DNA of 58,497 nucleotides. Source: Acinetobacter sedimenti. GTDB taxonomy: Bacteria > Pseudomonadota > Gammaproteobacteria > Pseudomonadales > Moraxellaceae. The DNA is taken from the NCBI RefSeq assembly GCF_022601685.1, contig NZ_JAKUML010000015.1:1-58497 (forward strand), given 5' to 3'. The stretch's first letter is position 1; every line of letters starts with the position of its first letter. The notes below the pieces were generated by a model. The model saw only the letters and a program-made list of their open reading frames with translations, did no database searches and was not told where the DNA came from. A program made the position numbers and the translations under genes. Below are positions 54,777-58,497 of the stretch, in pieces.

Positions 54777-55101
54777 TTTTGTATTTAAAGCGTTTTTTTC
54801 TGTTGCGGTATTGAGTTTAACAAGCTTAAGTTTGGCGCACGAAGGGCATCATTCAACTGCTCAGACTGATGGAAAAAATGTACCATCAATGAATCATCAA
54901 GCGATGTCTGAGATGGATCATTCACAGCATTCTCCACAAGAGCATGCACAACACATGCAGATGATGGGGAAAATGAATCATGCTGCACATTCAGCACCGA
55001 TGAACCATCAACATGCAGGTCATCAGCCAATGCATCACAAATCAACAGAGAAACAGCAAGATCAAAAAGTACAGAAAGGAGATCAACATGCGCACCATTA
55101 A
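54763..55101 (+). CDS. Met/His-rich exported protein overlapping copA and copB
   Basis: 112 residues. Signal peptide ending SLAHEGHH; the mature part is Met/His-rich (MNHQAMSEMDHSQHSPQEHAQ) throughout. It overlaps copA by 14 bases and copB (start 55088) by 14 bases, giving a translationally coupled three-gene chain. The GGAGCT before the ATG lies in the copA end. It probably binds copper for transfer to CopB. Confidence 0.7.
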   Translation: MHITNFVFKAFFSVAVLSLTSLSLAHEGHHSTAQTDGKNVPSMNHQAMSEMDHSQHSPQEHAQHMQMMGKMNHAAHSAPMNHQHAGHQPMHHKSTEKQQDQKVQKGDQHAHH

Positions 55102-56032
55102 TCTTTTTTCTAAAACTGTTTTAGCAAGCTCTTTGTTGATGGTCAGTGCAGTGAGTTTGGCACATAATGGTGAAGATCATAGTGCGCCTGAAAAAATGAC
55201 AGTTGCTACATCTTCTAGTCAAAATCAGCCGATGCAAATGGATCGCTCTCAAATGAACCATAGCCAAATGAATCAGGCACAACATCAGGCAACATCTACG
55301 GTTAATCATTTACATCATGCACCAGATGCGAATGCTCAGCAGAGTTCGCATTATGATCATCGCTCAGAACACGGTGCGCAAATTTATGCGATTACGACAG
55401 TGGACAATAAGTGGCTTGTCAATGAAGATGGCACAGGTGATTTAAAGTCAGAGTTTGAAACCCGTATTGGCACAGATGAAAATAAGGTTTTTATTAAAAT
55501 TCATGCCGATAAAGAAGAATCGCATGATGCACATTATGATGCCAAACTTTTATATAGCCGTATGATTTCAGACTTTTGGGATGCACAGATTGGTGCACGT
55601 TATCGTAGTGAAAAAGTTGAACTCAATGATCATCGCAAAGACACCGAAGAAAATGTTGATGCGGTGATTGGCTTACATGGTATGGCGCCATATTTCTTTG
55701 AAACTGATGCTTATCTCTATGCGGGAAAAGACAATTATGCGGGCTTTAGCCTAGAAACGGAACGTGATTTTCTGATTACGCAAAAGTTGATTATTCAACC
55801 TTATTTAGAGTTGGATGCTATCTTTAGTGATGACTCTAAATATGCGAAAAAAACTGGTTTAAGCAGTGCAACCGCAGGGTTTGAAACTCGCTATGAAATC
55901 AGTAAAAAGATCATGCCGTATATCGACATTGCCTATGAGTATTCAAAAGGTAATGATGAAACGTCGTGGCAAATAGAATCAAACTCTGAGAAAGGTTGGT
56001 TATATGGAGCTGGTGTTAGATTTAGATTTTAA
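55088..56032 (+). CDS. copB: outer-membrane copper resistance protein CopB
   Basis: 314 residues. Signal peptide ending SLAHNGEDH, a Met/His-rich segment of ~60 residues (QMDRSQMNHSQMNQ), then the CopB beta-barrel domain. It includes WDAQIGARYRSEKV, MAPYFFETDAYLYAG and the end SEKGWLYGAGVRFRF. The start at 55088 has AAAGGAGAT upstream; a longer frame exists from 55013. It may export or sequester copper at the outer membrane. Confidence 0.9.
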   Translation: MRTINLFSKTVLASSLLMVSAVSLAHNGEDHSAPEKMTVATSSSQNQPMQMDRSQMNHSQMNQAQHQATSTVNHLHHAPDANAQQSSHYDHRSEHGAQIYAITTVDNKWLVNEDGTGDLKSEFETRIGTDENKVFIKIHADKEESHDAHYDAKLLYSRMISDFWDAQIGARYRSEKVELNDHRKDTEENVDAVIGLHGMAPYFFETDAYLYAGKDNYAGFSLETERDFLITQKLIIQPYLELDAIFSDDSKYAKKTGLSSATAGFETRYEISKKIMPYIDIAYEYSKGNDETSWQIESNSEKGWLYGAGVRFRF

Positions 56033-56145
56033 TTAATTTAATGATTACTAAATAGCTTTATTTAAATAAAACTCTAGCTTAATGTGGCCGGAAGCAAAAT
56101 GTTAACTTATTTTGCTTCCTTATGATTTAAAGGACGATAATCCCA

Positions 56146-56760
56146 ATGAAAAAATTACTTTTAGGAGCTGTTGCCGCATCTGTTTTGGCCTTTTCAGGTA
56201 GTGCTATGGCCAATTTTGTGGCAGGTCAGGACTATCAGGTGGTTGCAAAACCAGTCAAAGTCGAAAAACCGGGCAAAATTGAGGTACGTGAATTCTTCTG
56301 GTATGGCTGTGGTCACTGTTTCGCGCTTGAACCACATATGCAGGGCTGGTTGAAAAAATTACCCAAAGATATCCGTTTTGTACGTACGCCGGCTGCAATG
56401 AATCCACTCTGGGAGCAGGCAGCGCGTGCTTATTATGTGTCTGAAGCATTGGGTGTGCGTCAAAAAGCACATTTACAATTATTCCATGATATTCATGATA
56501 AGCAGCGTCCAATTTTAGAACAGGCGCAATTGGCCAAGTTCTATACCCGCTATGGTATTCCTGAAGCGAAATTTAACAGCACTTATAAATCTTTCCCGAT
56601 CACTTCGAAAATTGCCCAAGCCAAAAATCTGGCTGCTCAGTATCAGTTAAGTGGTGTTCCGGCAGTGACCGTGAATGGTAAATATATTGTGCAGGGTAAT
56701 GATGCCAAAGTCATTCAGGTGGTGAATTACCTGATCGAGAAAGAGCGTAAAGCCAAATAA
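56146..56760 (+). CDS. dsbA: thiol:disulfide interchange protein DsbA
   Basis: 204 residues. Signal peptide ending SAMANF, thioredoxin-fold with the active CGHC in FFWYGCGHCFALEPH, cis-Pro in LSGVPAVTVNGKY. Makes disulfide bonds in exported proteins. It looks chromosomal in style and its codons differ from the copper genes, so it may have been carried in with a flanking fragment by IS events. A terminator follows. Confidence 0.93.
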   Translation: MKKLLLGAVAASVLAFSGSAMANFVAGQDYQVVAKPVKVEKPGKIEVREFFWYGCGHCFALEPHMQGWLKKLPKDIRFVRTPAAMNPLWEQAARAYYVSEALGVRQKAHLQLFHDIHDKQRPILEQAQLAKFYTRYGIPEAKFNSTYKSFPITSKIAQAKNLAAQYQLSGVPAVTVNGKYIVQGNDAKVIQVVNYLIEKERKAK

Positions 56761-56783
56761 GACGCGATTGATTATCTCTAAAA

Positions 56784-56815
56784 AAAAACCTGCATCGAAT
56801 CTGCAGGTTTTTTTA
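56784..56815 (+). terminator. terminator after dsbA
   Basis: CCTGCA-(7 nt)-TGCAGG hairpin followed by T run. Confidence 0.85.
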
Positions 56816-56837
56816 TTTAAACTGGAGAAATGGTTAT

Positions 56838-57075
56838 TTACGTCCTGACTGCCGGATCTGGTGTTTCTATCGGCGGGCGATACCAGTGTAAAATTCCTCG
56901 GAATAAGAGCTGCATCTGCAACACGCTTTGCGCTTTAAAGTCATGGGATTGAATATGAATCGTGGATTGTATCTTTACCAGTTCATACCTGATATCTTCA
57001 TTCAGAAAATGAATTTTCCTTTCTATTTCAACACGCAGAATTGCCGAGGCGCCCCGACGCTCTAAAACAAACAAA
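56838..57075 (-). pseudogene. C-terminal fragment of an unknown gene, cut by IS1 remnant
   Basis: About 78 codons on the minus strand, open into the IS at 57076. The product part is VEIERKIHFLNEDIRYELV followed by HWYRPPIETPDPAVRT. I do not recognise it. It probably came with dsbA from a chromosomal site. The IS boundary removed its beginning. Confidence 0.5.
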
Positions 57076-57414
57076 GGTGGTGTTTCAAAAAGTATGCTGA
57101 AAAAAACAATATGGCTTTTGATAAAATAGAGGTATGAAAATAACGCTACAAATCAAATGTCCTACCTGTCTAAGTAACAATATTGGGATAGTTTTATCAC
57201 AGCATTTCAATGTTGCAAGCAAGTGATCGGTAAGTTTTTTACCGTCGGTATTGAAGGTAACAATTGTAGAATTCGTCATCGAATCAGGCGTGGATTTAGG
57301 AGAAGTTGCAACTTTTCTAAAAAGCTCGAAAATCATTTTAAAGCCTTTGATTTGACTTTCTTTTACCTTAATAACGGATTTGTTTAACGCTAGCATACTT
57401 TTTGAAACACCACC
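57076..57414. mobile_element. internally deleted IS1-family element (MITE-like)
   Basis: 339 bp between inverted ends GGTGGTGTTTCAAAAAGTAT (left) and its complement ending GAAACACCACC (right). It retains the InsA start (MKITLQIKCPTCLSNNIGIV, from 57134) and, further on, an InsB end in the plus frame (KFFTVGIEGNNCRIRHRIRR ... FYLNNGFV), with the middle gone. The right end meets the 387-bp repeat exactly. No target duplication is visible. Confidence 0.8.
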
Positions 57415-57801
57415 AAAGTGGTAAGGAATTCCCACTGTTACTCTAACAGAGATTAAGCAGGATCAGCTGTAAATCCACGCTCACTGAGAGTGGCAATGAC
57501 TTGATCCTGACTCACCGTTGTGTTGATTTCAACAATACGGTTTTGTAAATCAATATCGAGTGAGGCATTCGAGTCGAGCTCTTTAATTGCGGTAGTAATG
57601 CCGCGTGCACAACCACCACAAGTCATATTAGCGATGTGAAATTTCATATGTTGCTCCTTTTTAACAAAACATTTGTTTAAAACATTAGAACAGTAACTCT
57701 AAACTTTCACCATACAACCAGCCTTTTTCTGAATCAGTTACTCGCTGTAACTTGGTCTGTTTACAACCTTACAGTTTTCTTCAGAGTATTCCAAAGAAGA
57801 G
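57415..57801 (-). repeat. 387-bp inverted repeat, right copy
   Basis: Reverse complement of 47722-48108. One end coincides with the IS1 remnant. It carries copZ copy 2 and the copB tail remnant (57685-57735). Confidence 0.9.
57453..57647 (-). CDS. copZ: copper chaperone CopZ, copy 2
   Basis: Identical 64-residue HMA protein (CGGC motif) to that at 47876, inverted. The AAAGGAG ribosome site is kept but the CopR box is outside the repeat, so its expression may differ. The duplication is recent. Confidence 0.88.
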   Translation of the reverse strand: MKFHIANMTCGGCARGITTAIKELDSNASLDIDLQNRIVEINTTVSQDQVIATLSERGFTADPA

Positions 57802-57852
57802 CATTCAGCATATGATATGTCTCATGACCCAACATTCTTATTTCGGTTGTTC

Positions 57853-58333
57853 CTAATTTAAGACATCTTCCATGAATTTGAGATTGGAATTGATACTTCT
57901 GATGTCATTTTCCAGTTTCTTTTGGTGCTCAATAAAATATTTTTCTAGTGATTTATCATCATCCAAAAGTGTCTGAATAAAATTGATATTATTTTCTTTG
58001 TCTTTAATTTGATCTAAAAATTCAGTCTTTTTTTTCAAAAAAAACTTTTTCAAGCATATGTTTTTTATGAGTTTTTCTTAACTCATCTAACCATCGTGTC
58101 TCATTATAACTAAAGGTTTTTGATGTAGATTCTGATACATCTACTTCTAAGTACTCACACTTTACTAAAACTCTCAATCCCATATACATCAGTCGCCGAT
58201 GTTGTTCAGTTCTAGATTTTTTACCTATGATCATTTTTTCCCAAAAATGTTTAGCCTGCCAATTTTTAATTTCATAATTTGCAAAAATGTCCATAAACTC
58301 ATTGTATAAAGGTAGATGTACGGAATTTTTCAT
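57853..58333 (-). pseudogene. unknown gene with frameshift in an A/T run
   Basis: The first frame from 58333 codes 103 residues (MKNSVHLPLYNEFMDIFANY ... HMLEKVFFEKKD) and stops at 58022. Removing one base in the homopolymer at about 58030-58048 joins it to the second frame ending at 57853 (KKTEFLDQIKDKENN ... KFMEDVLN), giving a ~160-residue, mostly helical protein. I recognise no family. Sequencing error, slippage or a true mutation could explain it. Confidence 0.6.
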
Positions 58334-58334
58334 A

Positions 58335-58497
58335 GTGGAATGGTAATCCTCCCATAAATAACCGAAGTTAAAAGTAGAGGTTAAGCAGCCATTAGAGGTG
58401 GCTTTCCTTTGTTAGCTTGATGTGGTCTTTCATGGTTGTAATGCCACAACCAGTTTGTTGCATAATCTTGTACTTCATCCAAAGTATCAAATAAATG
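58335..58497 (-). mobile_element. IS3-family element, partial at window edge
   Basis: Begins near TGGAATGGTAATCCTCCCAT at 58335 (probable terminal repeat) and runs off the window. The element contains the end of an OrfB transposase. Confidence 0.75.
58381..58497 (-). CDS. IS3-family transposase OrfB, C-terminal part
   Basis: 38 codons and a stop. The end DYATNWLWHYNHERPHQA followed by KPPLMAA is the typical C-terminus of IS3-family (rve-type) transposases, with NHERPH part of the family signature. The rest is outside the window. Confidence 0.85.
   Translation of the reverse strand, partial: HLFDTLDEVQDYATNWLWHYNHERPHQANKGKPPLMAA

Noticed and set aside
37700..58497. attR for the tRNA-Arg island
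   Set aside because: I looked for a second copy of the tRNA 3' end (TTCGAGTCCCGCTGGGCGT) and saw none.

Overview
The window looks like Acinetobacter (Moraxellaceae) chromosome. Supporting signs are AT-rich DNA, the gene order lolB-ispE-three tRNA-Gln-prs-rplY-pth, a Moraxellaceae-style TPR/hemA divergent pair, and insertion sequences typical of that genus. It divides into a conserved chromosomal left half and a mobile, metal-resistance right half that begins at a tRNA-Arg gene.

1-29.4 kb, core genome. This contains cysE, a GNAT enzyme, a YciO-type Sua5 protein, epmC, and the yceD-rpmF-fabD-fabG-acpP ribosome/fatty-acid cluster. It continues with kbp, trhO, panD, pth-rplY-prs, three tandem tRNA-Gln(TTG) genes, ispE-lolB-TPR, hemA, dnaG, bamD, rluD-pgeF, a WrbA-like flavodoxin, a TonB-type protein, cpoB, the 4.5S RNA gene ffs and an AroP-type permease. 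These genes serve translation, lipid and cofactor synthesis and envelope biogenesis. Several are separated by clear bidirectional terminators.

29.4-37.9 kb, integrated satellite. Directly 3' of tRNA-Arg(CCT) lies a P4-type tyrosine integrase. It is followed by an unknown coiled-coil protein with a structured leader, an AlpA-like regulator, a small unknown protein, a large RepB-like primase/DUF3987 protein, a cluster of GGCTAAA-type repeats (candidate origin), a frameshifted small-terminase gene, a ParD/ParE-like toxin-antitoxin pair, a gene that seems to start with ATT, and a small phage-type gene. The int-alpA-primase-terS order without structural phage genes resembles a phage-inducible chromosomal island (PICI) or P4-like satellite. 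No attR is visible.

37.9-58.5 kb, copper/heavy-metal island rich in IS debris. copRS, a DUF4010 membrane protein, a CopA/SilP-type P-type ATPase, a membrane methyltransferase, DUF2933 and Met/His-rich periplasmic proteins, copC-copD, copZ, a MerR/CadR-type regulator with a divergent CDF transporter, the multicopper oxidase copA (pcoA), copB and a dsbA together detoxify copper and other metals. Three near-identical boxes, each 22 bp upstream of a -10 element, define a probable CopR regulon. An IS6-family element ends a second copper ATPase gene after about 95 codons, an IS5-family element cuts feoA, an internally deleted IS1-family element sits at 57.1 kb, and an IS3-family transposase runs off the right edge. 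A 387-bp inverted repeat carrying copZ and a copB tail remnant flanks a 9.3-kb segment that could invert.
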